8,768 nucleotides of DNA from CAYWLI01 sp964519535 (GCA_964519535.1 CAZFIR010000037.1:1-8768); one strand, 5' to 3'; positions 1-6,096 are shown, numbered from the stretch's first letter. The notes: generated from the sequence alone by a model not told the origin. A program made the numbers and translations.

Positions 1-213
1 AAGCTCCGCCACGCCGGGGTGTTCCCCGAGGCTGATCACCAGATCTGTCTTGGGGATGTCTTGAGGGAGAAATTCCGAGGGTTCCTCCATCATGGTGGGC
101 AAGGAGGAGGTGATCTCCAGGGTCTCTATTGTCCAGTCCGCGGGGCCATGTTCCTGCCAGGCCTCGGCCATTCGCTTGCCGTAGTTCCCCTGCACGATGG
201 CCAGTATCTTCAT
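1..213 (-). CDS. DUF166-like protein, N-terminal part (runs off left edge)
   Basis: Only the first 71 residues are in the window; the frame is open to base 1. The start is the ATG complementary to 211-213, six bases after the stop of the SufB-type gene, with a GGAGG about 12 nt upstream inside that gene's last codons. The protein begins MKILAIVQGNYGKRM and later has SEFLP, a DLVISLG beta-strand and an EHPGVAEL segment. From memory this matches the N-terminus of DUF166 proteins (PF02593), known mostly from methanogens and some anaerobic bacteria; some older entries call them thymidylate synthase, which I would not rely on. No function is established that I know of. Its place as third gene behind sufC and sufB, nearly touching, suggests co-expression and a possible role in Fe-S or metal handling. 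That role is inference. The family call is moderately secure because only about a third of the protein is visible. Confidence 0.7.
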   Translation of the reverse strand, partial: MKILAIVQGNYGKRMAEAWQEHGPADWTIETLEITSSLPTMMEEPSEFLPQDIPKTDLVISLGEHPGVAEL

Positions 214-219
214 AGCCTG

Positions 220-1413
220 CTACATCGCCTCCGTGTCCGTTTCCTCAATCATGCGTTCCAGTTCTTTTTTAAGATCAGCGGGGAGACCGACGATATCAAG
301 CGAGAGGAAACCCTTGATAATGAGGGTTGTTGCCTCCTGCTCCGAAAGTCCTCGTGCCATCAGGTATTCGACCTCTTCCTGAGCGATCTTCCCCACCGCC
401 GCTTCATGGGACATCTCCAGGTCGGATGTCTTGCCTTCCAGTTCGGGGATTGCGTGAATCCTGCCTTTATCAGAGAGCAGCAGCCCTTTGCACTCGAGGT
501 GGGCCCTGATGCCGGGGGTCTCGCCAACCAGGTGACCTCTGGCAATAACCGTCCCCCCCGTCGATACGACGCGGGAAACGACCTCTCCCCGGCTCCCTTC
601 CCCCCGAAGGATTATCCGGGAGCCGACATCCATAAAGGAACCTGGCCTGGCCAGCAACACCGAATTGAAGGTGGCTACCGCCCCCTTTCCCTTCAGCGTT
701 GCGGCGGGATACATCTGGAGATTTTTGGCGGGCACGAGACAGATATAGTTGGAAATGAAAGTCCCCCCTTCTTCTACGATCACGGCCGATCTGGGCCTCA
801 CCGCCATTTCCTCCGCCCAGTTGTGAATCATGGTAAAGGAGATGGTCGCCCCCTTTTTTACGAAAAATTCCGAGATGCCGACGTGCAGCCCGGAGCGCAC
901 GCCGGGAGCGGTGGCACATCCGGTGATAATATTCAGATTCGATCCTTCCTCAGCAATGATGATATTATGGACATCCTGGGCGAGTTTGTCCTCGGTAAGA
1001 TAGAGGCAGGCCTGCAGCGGATAGTGGACATTGACCCCCGGCAGGGAACGGATGTAATAGCCATGTTCCTGGTGTTCCTCTGCCCGTCTCGTATAGATAT
1101 CCTTGTCCGCCGGTACGACCTTCCCCCAATATTCCGTGAGGCCATTATATTTTTTCCGGGCCGCGGTAGCGGACATGATCTCCGCACCGTCAAAGTCGGT
1201 TTGGCAGTGAATCACCGAGTGATCCTTCTGGAAGAAGCTTCCGGAGCGCTCCTTGCCGGATGGGTCTATACCGGTCATCAGGAGGACCGTTTTGTCTTCG
1301 GGAGAGAGTTGCGAGAGGTCATCAAGGGGGGGATGCTCTGCCGTTTCCTCTCGATACACGCTCAGGTCCAGATCGTCCGCTGGTTGCGAATTAGTTTTTT
1401 TCCCGGTTGACAT
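220..1413 (-). CDS. sufB: SufB/SufD-type Fe-S cluster assembly scaffold protein
   Basis: This 397-residue protein is the scaffold half of a SufBC-type complex that assembles Fe-S clusters in the cytoplasm. The beta-helix core covers about residues 130-310. Near the C-terminus AHLECKGLLL places Cys308 where E. coli SufB has Cys405, and MSHEAAVGKI gives His336-Glu337 where SufB has His433-Glu434. The helical end SEQEATTLIIKGF is typical of the family. It is shorter than E. coli SufB (about 495 residues) and lacks that protein's long N-terminal region, like the single SufB/D protein of archaea and many anaerobes, which pairs only with SufC (the minimal 'SMS' arrangement). The ATG at 1411-1413 was chosen because AGGGGAGGG lies just upstream and the protein aligns from there; the frame is open 43 codons further, but that extension lies within sufC. 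It overlaps sufC by 23 nt, implying translational coupling. No desulfurase (SufS) or A-type carrier is nearby. The SufB versus SufD label is a judgement; the family is secure. Confidence 0.92.
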   Translation of the reverse strand: MSTGKKTNSQPADDLDLSVYREETAEHPPLDDLSQLSPEDKTVLLMTGIDPSGKERSGSFFQKDHSVIHCQTDFDGAEIMSATAARKKYNGLTEYWGKVVPADKDIYTRRAEEHQEHGYYIRSLPGVNVHYPLQACLYLTEDKLAQDVHNIIIAEEGSNLNIITGCATAPGVRSGLHVGISEFFVKKGATISFTMIHNWAEEMAVRPRSAVIVEEGGTFISNYICLVPAKNLQMYPAATLKGKGAVATFNSVLLARPGSFMDVGSRIILRGEGSRGEVVSRVVSTGGTVIARGHLVGETPGIRAHLECKGLLLSDKGRIHAIPELEGKTSDLEMSHEAAVGKIAQEEVEYLMARGLSEQEATTLIIKGFLSLDIVGLPADLKKELERMIEETDTEAM

Positions 1414-2194
1414 TCTTTCCCTCCCCTCGGAAACAGCGAAAGCATTCCTCGAACCCACACTCCCTGATGGTGTGGAGTATGTCCCGGGGGTTGGCCTGAC
1501 AGGCGATACGTCCCTGCATAAGGATATACCCCACATCCACATTTACATAGTCGAGGATGTGACCGGTGTGGGTGATGATGAGACCGGATTTCTTTCGTTC
1601 CCGATACAGCTCCTTCATGGTCTTTTTTTTGTTTGGCTCCCTTTTTCTTCCCAGCAGATGATTGGTGTATTCTCCGATCAGTGCGATGTTCTCCAGGTCC
1701 ACCCCCGACTCAGGCTCGTCCAAGAGGACCAGATCCGGATCTTGGAGGATCAGCTGTAAGAGCTCAGCCCGCTTGATCTCCCCGCCGGAGAAACCGACGT
1801 TGACCTCCCGCTCGAGAAAATCCACGAGATTGAGATTCTTGGCATACGCTTCCAGGAATTTTCCGTTTCTCTTGGCGCTGGTCTCAATCAGTCTTCGCAG
1901 CTTCACCCCCCGGATGACTGGCGGGCGCTGAAAGGATATGCCAATGCCCATCTTGGCCCGTTCATTTATCGGGAGGCGGCTGATATCTCGCCCGCCAAAT
2001 ATGATATTCCCCGTTACCGTATACCCCGCAAATCCCATCATGGCATTCAAAAGGGTGGTCTTGCCCGAACCATTCGGTCCAAAAATGGCGTGGACTTCCC
2101 CCTTTTTTATCTGGAGGTTCACCCCCTTGAGGATCTCCTTTTCTCCTACTGAAACGTGGAGATCCTGCACCTCAAGCAGGAATCCATCCTTCAT
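1391..2194 (-). CDS. sufC: SufC-type ABC ATPase of Fe-S cluster assembly
   Basis: This 267-residue soluble ABC ATPase drives conformational change in the SufB-type scaffold during Fe-S cluster assembly. Visible motifs are Walker A GPNGSGKT (39-46), Q-loop Gln89 in SFQRPP, signature FSGGEIKRAE (135-144), Walker B LVLLDEPESGVD (155-166) and the switch His209 in IITHTGHIL. The FSGGE-K-R-E signature and DEPESGVD are SufC hallmarks. No membrane segment is present. Two features differ from classical SufC: a Lys/Arg-rich stretch (about 183-203) between the D-loop and the switch His, and a C-terminal cluster Cys246, Cys251, Cys254 in ECGFEECFRCF. The ATG at 2192-2194 has GGAGG seven bases upstream; the frame is open to a TTG at 2236, but that lacks a comparable ribosome binding site. 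It is the first gene of the sufC-sufB-DUF166 operon, with a leader of about 100 nt after a candidate promoter. Confidence 0.93.
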   Translation of the reverse strand: MKDGFLLEVQDLHVSVGEKEILKGVNLQIKKGEVHAIFGPNGSGKTTLLNAMMGFAGYTVTGNIIFGGRDISRLPINERAKMGIGISFQRPPVIRGVKLRRLIETSAKRNGKFLEAYAKNLNLVDFLEREVNVGFSGGEIKRAELLQLILQDPDLVLLDEPESGVDLENIALIGEYTNHLLGRKREPNKKKTMKELYRERKKSGLIITHTGHILDYVNVDVGYILMQGRIACQANPRDILHTIRECGFEECFRCFRGEGKNVNREKN

Positions 2195-2296
2195 TGTTTT
2201 CCTCCGTTGGCTTTTTGAGTTGACAACTAATTGCAATGCCTAAGACTTGTGATTACAGTATGTCCTGCCAGGAACAAAATCCCAGGACCACATCAA

Positions 2297-2319
2297 GGCA
2301 ACCATAGTATCATGTTGCC
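2297..2319 (-). promoter_or_regulatory. Inverted repeat over the suf -10 element (candidate operator)
   Basis: Perfect 6-bp arms GGCAAC and GTTGCC flank an 11-bp centre. Allowing one bulged base, the arms extend by AT/AT to eight pairs. The centre contains the TACTAT -10-like element, so a bound protein would block RNA polymerase. No T-run follows on either strand, so it is not an intrinsic terminator. The binding protein is unknown; an Fe-S-sensing repressor would make sense for a suf operon, but the repeat does not match an IscR or SufR site that I can recall. Confidence 0.4.
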
Positions 2320-2332
2320 CCCCTCGATTCAA
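2304..2332 (-). promoter_or_regulatory. Candidate sigma70-type promoter of the sufC operon
   Basis: On the minus strand TTGAAT (2332-2327) and TACTAT (2309-2304) are separated by exactly 17 bases, each matching four of six consensus positions. The implied start is near 2297, leaving a leader of about 100 nt before the sufC ATG. It lies in the 158-bp gap behind the permease gene, the only sizeable gap on this strand before the suf genes. This is a pattern match without experimental support. Confidence 0.45.
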
Positions 2333-2352
2333 TAATCCTTCGTCCAATTTTT

Positions 2353-3381
2353 TTAAAACCCGACGAGATACAGGGCCAGCCCGATCCCCAGACCGATCAC
2401 AAAATTGAAGGACTTGATCAAGATAGAATCTTTAACGGTATAGGCCAGCAAGGGGAGCATCCCGTGTCCATCTTGAACGATGCAGCTCGCCAGCAGGACG
2501 GAAAAGGGGATCAGGCCCTTGGCAAAGAGCATGACGAAGATGAGATGCGGCCCTGATTCGGGGATGATGGCTACCAGGGTCGCCATCACCAGCACCCAGG
2601 GCATATGGGCCTGCACAAATGTCTCGAGGTTCCAGAACTTCAGGCCCACATCTATAGCGATCAGCGCGCCAAAACTCCAGAGCAGCACCTTCCACAGGTG
2701 TCCCTTGGCTATATGCCCCCAAATATGCTCATGGAGATAATGTTCAGGCGCCGTTGCGACTATGAGTACGGCCAAGGCAAGTAACGTTATGAACGTGGTC
2801 CGCTCCCACCCCGCCTCAGAGGGGCCGAGGACCCCTGAGGCGGAACCAATGATGAATATCCCGAGGAGGGAGAGGAGGAGAAAACGGTCCAGAGATATCT
2901 TGTGGAAATGAGCCTTTACCCCTTGTAAGGTGATGCGCAAGTCCCCATGCTCCGCATGCAGGACGGGTATTTCGCATTCCTCGCACGGTCTTATCTTGAG
3001 GACGGGCACCAATTTATCGACAAGCCAGGCGAAGAGGATGCCTATGACGAACAAGATGAGGAAAAGGAGGATTGCCTTGGCTGGGAACAAGGCGAGCATG
3101 ATAAAGGCCTCATCGCCAGAGGTGGCGATCATGCCTCCCACCATCGCCCCAAAGGTGATGAGACCATGGACATAAAAGGAGACGTTCATGAAGGCACCGA
3201 GGCAGCCGGGGGTCACACCGAGAAACGCAGTGGTAATGTATTGCCTGAAGAGCCCCCGGCTGATCATCCTGTTCATTTTCCCCGCGGTCAATACATTGAG
3301 ATAGTCCGCCATGGTCATCATGACAAAGACGAACATCGTGATCATCAAGCCTTTATTGAAGTTATAGAAGATGATATCCAT
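2353..3381 (-). CDS. Predicted 10-TM heavy-metal exporter (ArsP_2 / putative manganese transporter family)
   Basis: A 342-residue inner-membrane protein with about nine or ten hydrophobic segments. Two related motifs mark the two halves: TPGCLGAFMNVSFYVHGL...GDEAF (57-93) and IPESGPHLIFVMLFAKGL...QDGHGMLPLLA (273-313). I recognise this as the PF11449 family, named putative 10TM heavy-metal exporter and often annotated 'putative manganese transporter'; its substrate is not firmly established as far as I know. A hydrophilic loop (about 129-165) holds CEEC, two His in HAEH and HFH, and a second His-rich loop HYLHEHIWGHIAKGH lies at 214-228, both plausible metal-binding regions. The ATG at 3379-3381 is the only upstream-most start; its ribosome binding site is weak, with AAGGGG about 20 nt upstream. 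It follows the site-2 protease gene by 42 nt and is probably the last gene of the regulator-protease-permease operon. I see no yybP-ykoY-like manganese riboswitch in that 42-nt gap. Confidence 0.78.
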   Translation of the reverse strand: MDIIFYNFNKGLMITMFVFVMMTMADYLNVLTAGKMNRMISRGLFRQYITTAFLGVTPGCLGAFMNVSFYVHGLITFGAMVGGMIATSGDEAFIMLALFPAKAILLFLILFVIGILFAWLVDKLVPVLKIRPCEECEIPVLHAEHGDLRITLQGVKAHFHKISLDRFLLLSLLGIFIIGSASGVLGPSEAGWERTTFITLLALAVLIVATAPEHYLHEHIWGHIAKGHLWKVLLWSFGALIAIDVGLKFWNLETFVQAHMPWVLVMATLVAIIPESGPHLIFVMLFAKGLIPFSVLLASCIVQDGHGMLPLLAYTVKDSILIKSFNFVIGLGIGLALYLVGF

Positions 3382-3423
3382 CGGGTATTCTCGTCCGTCC
3401 CCTTAAACCTGCAGTATTACCCT

Positions 3424-4542
3424 TTACATCCCCAACTCGGAGCGCAGGTGAATAAAATCCAAGATATCGTTACGGCAGACCAACCCCTTGATCTCGTTCC
3501 CTTGCACTACCGGCACCTGGTTGATTTTGCCGCTGGCCAGCTTGGCGAGGACTTGATTCCCATCTGCATCCGGTGCAACGGCCTCTAATTTTTCCCGGGG
3601 GGTCATGATCTCCCTGACCGCGGTGACCATCCTCTTTTCGGGGGTGACAGTCTTGACATCCTCCAGGCAGACGATACCGGCCAGCGTGCCTGCCTCTGTT
3701 ACCAAGAAGGACCGTTCCTTCTTTTTGAGGATATGGTCCTCCATCAATACCTGCACGGAGATCGAGCCATCAATCGTCTCAAATGCGGTATCCATTAGGT
3801 CTTTTGCCCTGACGTCTTTCAATGTCTCCTTCATGAGGACCTGCCGGTATCCCCGCACGGCCGCACTGTGGATAAACCATCCGATAAGGGCAATCCAGAG
3901 GCCGTTAAAAAAGAAGCCCCGCAAGATCTGCCAGATGCCGAAGAAGATGAGGAGAAAGGCGATGGCTTGCCCGGTGACGGAGGCGATCCGGGTGGCCCGC
4001 TTGAGATTTCCCGTCACCTTCCAGGCGATGGCCCGCAGGACCCTCCCCCCGTCGAGGGGGAATCCAGGAACCATGTTGAATAACGCGAGGATAAGGTTGA
4101 TTATGGATAGATAGTGGGCGCTGGCGGCAATGGGTTCATTGATCCCCTGCGTGCCGTACCACAGTCCAAAGAAGAGTGCGGAGATGATCAGGCTGGATAT
4201 GGGCCCTACCACGGCGATGGCGAATTCCTTGGCCGGCGTCCCCGGTTCCTCTGAGATCTCGGCTACACCCCCAAAGAGAAAGAGGGTGATGCTTCGTACC
4301 TCCTCCCCTCTGCTGCGGGCCACCAGCGAGTGTGTCAGCTCATGGGCCAATACCGATGAGAAGAGCAGCAGGCTGGTGATGAGGCCAACGAGCCAGTACT
4401 GCCAGTGGGGCCATTGGGGATACTGGCCGGGAAAGTAGTGACCGGCAAGGGCCCAGGTGATCAGGCCGAAGATAAAGAGCCAACTCGAATCAATCCTGAT
4501 GTCGATGCCGAATATCGTGAAGATACGCCATGAAGTACGCAT
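3424..4542 (-). CDS. Site-2 protease (M50 family) with C-terminal tandem CBS domains
   Basis: This 372-residue protein is an intramembrane zinc metalloprotease. HELTH (67-71) supplies the two zinc-binding His and catalytic Glu68, and NMVPGFPLDGGR (156-167) supplies the third zinc ligand, Asp164. About six hydrophobic segments cover residues 20-228. Two CBS domains follow at about 240-300 and 308-368 (RAKDLM and REIMT start the repeats); such domains often bind adenine nucleotides and can gate the enzyme. This matches the M50B/SpoIVFB-like, Rip3-like architecture in both length and order. The ATG at 4540-4542 has an ideal AAGGAGGAGAG upstream. The gene lies 19 nt after the Crp/Fnr regulator and 42 nt before the exporter. 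Substrate unknown: no anti-sigma factor or obvious single-pass partner is encoded nearby. The family call is secure. Confidence 0.93.
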   Translation of the reverse strand: MRTSWRIFTIFGIDIRIDSSWLFIFGLITWALAGHYFPGQYPQWPHWQYWLVGLITSLLLFSSVLAHELTHSLVARSRGEEVRSITLFLFGGVAEISEEPGTPAKEFAIAVVGPISSLIISALFFGLWYGTQGINEPIAASAHYLSIINLILALFNMVPGFPLDGGRVLRAIAWKVTGNLKRATRIASVTGQAIAFLLIFFGIWQILRGFFFNGLWIALIGWFIHSAAVRGYRQVLMKETLKDVRAKDLMDTAFETIDGSISVQVLMEDHILKKKERSFLVTEAGTLAGIVCLEDVKTVTPEKRMVTAVREIMTPREKLEAVAPDADGNQVLAKLASGKINQVPVVQGNEIKGLVCRNDILDFIHLRSELGM

Positions 4543-4561
4543 TTTCTCTCCTCCTTATTGT

Positions 4562-5242
4562 TTATGAAAGACGTCTTTCCGCCTGGGCCAGCTCTTCAAG
4601 GCCCTGACGGTCTAAGATCCTGATACGGGGACCATCCGATTGGATTAACCCATGCCGAACCATCTTGGTGAGAATGCGCGACAGGGTCTCAGGGATGGTG
4701 CCCAAAAGACTGGCCAGTTGTCCCTTGGCAACATCCAGCTCCAGATCGTTGGATTCATCCCTCTGTTTGCTCATGTAGAGGAGGTAGGCAGCGAGCCTCC
4801 CCGGCACCTCTTTGAGAGAGAGGTCCTCGACCAGCAATGTAAATTTTCGCAAGCGCCGGGACAGGATTGCCAGCATATTCAAGGCCAGAGAAGGATCTTG
4901 TTTGATGAGCTCAATAAAGGCAGCTCGCGGAAAGAAGAAGATCCGACTTTCCTCGAGCGCCTCGGCATGGGCCGGAAATCGCTGTCCTGCAAAGACGGAT
5001 GCCTCACCGAAGGGTTCTCCCGGTCCGAACACATGAAGGATTTGCTCCTTCCCGTCAGGGGACAGCTTAAAGACCTTCACCCTGCCCGAGATAACTACGT
5101 AAAAACCGCTTCCTTCATCCCCTTCGGAAAAGATGATCTGTCCCCCCCTGTACGAATGGGCTACCACGATGGTGGCCAGCTCATGGTATTGTTCGCGTGA
5201 CAAGCCATCAAAAAGGGGAATGGCTACAATATGTTCGCTCAT
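4562..5242 (-). CDS. Crp/Fnr-family transcriptional regulator without cysteines
   Basis: A 226-residue cytoplasmic DNA-binding regulator. A cyclic-nucleotide-binding-fold sensor domain covers about 9-125, a dimerisation helix about 118-145, and a winged helix-turn-helix about 165-212. The recognition helix PETLSRIL has Glu185, Ser188 and Arg189, the FNR-type E..SR pattern that reads TTGA(T/C) half-sites. There is no Cys, so it cannot carry an FNR-type 4Fe-4S cluster. At the position of the cAMP-contacting Arg82-Ser83 of CRP it has Phe-Pro, so cAMP binding is unlikely. Haem-based or other sensing, as in DNR or HcpR, is possible. The ATG at 5240-5242 gives the usual family length. A TTG at 5263 would add seven residues, but the candidate promoter would start transcription at about 5261. 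The GGAG touching the ATG is poorly spaced, so a GTG two codons upstream is also possible. It begins the operon with the protease and exporter, and is divergent from the HD-ferredoxin operon. Confidence 0.9.
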   Translation of the reverse strand: MSEHIVAIPLFDGLSREQYHELATIVVAHSYRGGQIIFSEGDEGSGFYVVISGRVKVFKLSPDGKEQILHVFGPGEPFGEASVFAGQRFPAHAEALEESRIFFFPRAAFIELIKQDPSLALNMLAILSRRLRKFTLLVEDLSLKEVPGRLAAYLLYMSKQRDESNDLELDVAKGQLASLLGTIPETLSRILTKMVRHGLIQSDGPRIRILDRQGLEELAQAERRLS

Positions 5243-5267
5243 CTCCACGACTTTATGCCCCAAGTAA

Positions 5268-5297
5268 AAAATACCATCTCCCCTTGACTTAAGTCAA
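5268..5297 (-). promoter_or_regulatory. Candidate promoter of the Crp/Fnr regulator operon
   Basis: On the minus strand TTGACT (5297-5292), which is one half of the palindromic operator, is followed after 18 bases by TATTTT (5273-5268). The implied start is near 5261, about 19 nt before the ATG. Because the operator forms the -35 box, occupancy would be expected to repress, giving negative autoregulation. This is inference from a pattern match. Confidence 0.4.
5284..5297. promoter_or_regulatory. FNR/DNR-class operator palindrome
   Basis: TTGACTTAAGTCAA is a perfect 14-bp palindrome of the TTGA(C/T)-N4-(G/A)TCAA class bound by FNR, DNR and related Crp/Fnr regulators. It lies between the divergent regulator and HD genes. 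Its centre, 5290.5, is 41.5 bp from the start site at about 5332 implied by the TATCCT element, which is the classical class II activator position. The adjacent regulator has the matching FNR-type recognition helix. Confidence 0.7.
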
Positions 5298-5312
5298 TGA
5301 CTGTCTCAGTCA
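5298..5312. repeat. Second inverted repeat abutting the FNR-class operator
   Basis: TGACTG and CAGTCA are perfect 6-bp arms around TCT. The repeat begins at the base after the 14-bp operator ends and its right arm shares bases with an 8-bp palindrome TCACGTGA (5310-5317). It shares the TGAC/GTCA half-site core with the operator but at a spacing of seven instead of four. It sits between the operator and the -10-like element. Confidence 0.5.
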
Positions 5313-5319
5313 CGTGAGT

Positions 5320-5325
5320 TATCCT
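5320..5325 (+). promoter_or_regulatory. Candidate -10 element of the HD-ferredoxin operon
   Basis: TATCCT matches four of six -10 consensus positions. No good -35 box stands 16-18 bases upstream, as expected for an activator-dependent promoter. The operator centred 41.5 bp before the implied start would replace it. The leader would be about 27 nt, with the ribosome binding site AAGGAGG at its end. Confidence 0.45.
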
Positions 5326-5358
5326 GTAAGTATTGAGAGCTAGATAAGGAGGAAGCAG

Positions 5359-6096
5359 ATGCAATGTCCAGGGCAAGATAGTAGGTTTTGGGGGACAGAT
5401 GCCATTTTTGATATGGCGTGTCCTCAGTGTGGAGAGGAGGTGGAGTTCTTCAAAGATGAGCCGACCCGCACGTGTAAGCAATGCGGCCTCAAGATCGTAA
5501 ACCCCAAGATGGATTTCGGCTGCGCCTCTTACTGCCAATTTGCCGAGCAGTGTGTGGGGGACCTGCCGCCGGAGGTCCTGATCCAACGAAAGGACCTTTT
5601 TAAGGATCGCGTGACCATCGAGATGAAGCGCTATTTCCAGTATGATTTTAAGCGAATCGGCCACGCTACCAAAGTGGCCAGATATGTGGAAAGAATCGTC
5701 AAGCAGGAAAAGGGTGATCCGGGGGTGGTTTTGCCGGCCGCCTATCTGCACGACATAGGGATCAAGGAGGCCGAGCGCACTTATGACAGTACCGCTGTGC
5801 ACGAGCATCATGAGAGCGAGGGGCCTGCGATAGCCATGGGGGTCCTGGAGAGGCTCAAGGCCCCGGAGGAGCTGGTCGAGGAAGTGTGCGCAATCATCGG
5901 CCACCATCATCATCCCAGAGCAGAAGAGACCGTTAACTTCAAGGTGGTCTATGATGCAGACCTCATCGTCAACCTTGAGGAGCAACAGAAGGAAACGCCT
6001 GCAGAAATAGAGAATTTAAGCACTTTGATCGATCGGGACTTTCTGACTGCAAGTGGGAGAGAGCTTGCCAGAAATGTGCTTTTAAAAGATCGTTAA
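5359..6096 (+). CDS. HD-domain phosphohydrolase with N-terminal zinc ribbon and Cys motif
   Basis: A 245-residue soluble protein. The N-terminus has a zinc-ribbon-like pair CPQC (21-24) and CKQC (39-42), then a second cysteine group GCASYCQFAEQC (Cys55, Cys59, Cys65). An HD domain follows: His102, His131-Asp132 (the HD pair in AAYLHDIGIKE), a His cluster HEHHE (148-152), GHHHH (182-185) and Asp201 in VVYDADLIVN. These are the metal ligands of HD hydrolases acting on phosphate esters or nucleotides; the extra His positions suggest two or more metals. The substrate is unknown. I recall similar CPGQD...FW zinc-ribbon/HD proteins in anaerobic Deltaproteobacteria. The ATG at 5359 has a strong AAGGAGG seven or so bases upstream. 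It is the first gene of a two-gene operon, 24 nt before the ferredoxin-like gene, downstream of the FNR-class operator. A signalling or nucleotide-hygiene role under redox stress is inference. Confidence 0.85.
   Translation: MQCPGQDSRFWGTDAIFDMACPQCGEEVEFFKDEPTRTCKQCGLKIVNPKMDFGCASYCQFAEQCVGDLPPEVLIQRKDLFKDRVTIEMKRYFQYDFKRIGHATKVARYVERIVKQEKGDPGVVLPAAYLHDIGIKEAERTYDSTAVHEHHESEGPAIAMGVLERLKAPEELVEEVCAIIGHHHHPRAEETVNFKVVYDADLIVNLEEQQKETPAEIENLSTLIDRDFLTASGRELARNVLLKDR

Noticed and set aside
19..1410. A 463-codon open frame on the plus strand
   Set aside because: It runs antisense through sufB, has a composition rich in Gly, His, Arg and Pro with no recognisable domain, and lacks a ribosome binding site. 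The minus-strand SufB match is decisive.
1414..1542. Upstream extension of sufB to a start at 1542
   Set aside because: It lies wholly inside the conserved end of sufC, adds residues unlike the family, and the ATG at 1413 has a strong AGGGGAGGG.
2263..2319. Intrinsic terminator behind the exporter gene
   Set aside because: Hairpins are present but no T-run follows on the minus strand, so I call one an operator candidate and leave the others unassigned.
3382..3423. Manganese riboswitch before the exporter
   Set aside because: The 42-nt gap is too short for a yybP-ykoY element and shows no such structure.
2947..3588. Plus-strand open frame across the exporter and protease genes
   Set aside because: Its product is charged low-complexity sequence spanning two genes and the gap between them, both with clear family matches on the other strand.
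5239..5985. A 248-codon minus-strand open frame through the HD gene
   Set aside because: It is a shadow of a plus-strand gene with clear HD and zinc-ribbon motifs and it would cover the operator region.
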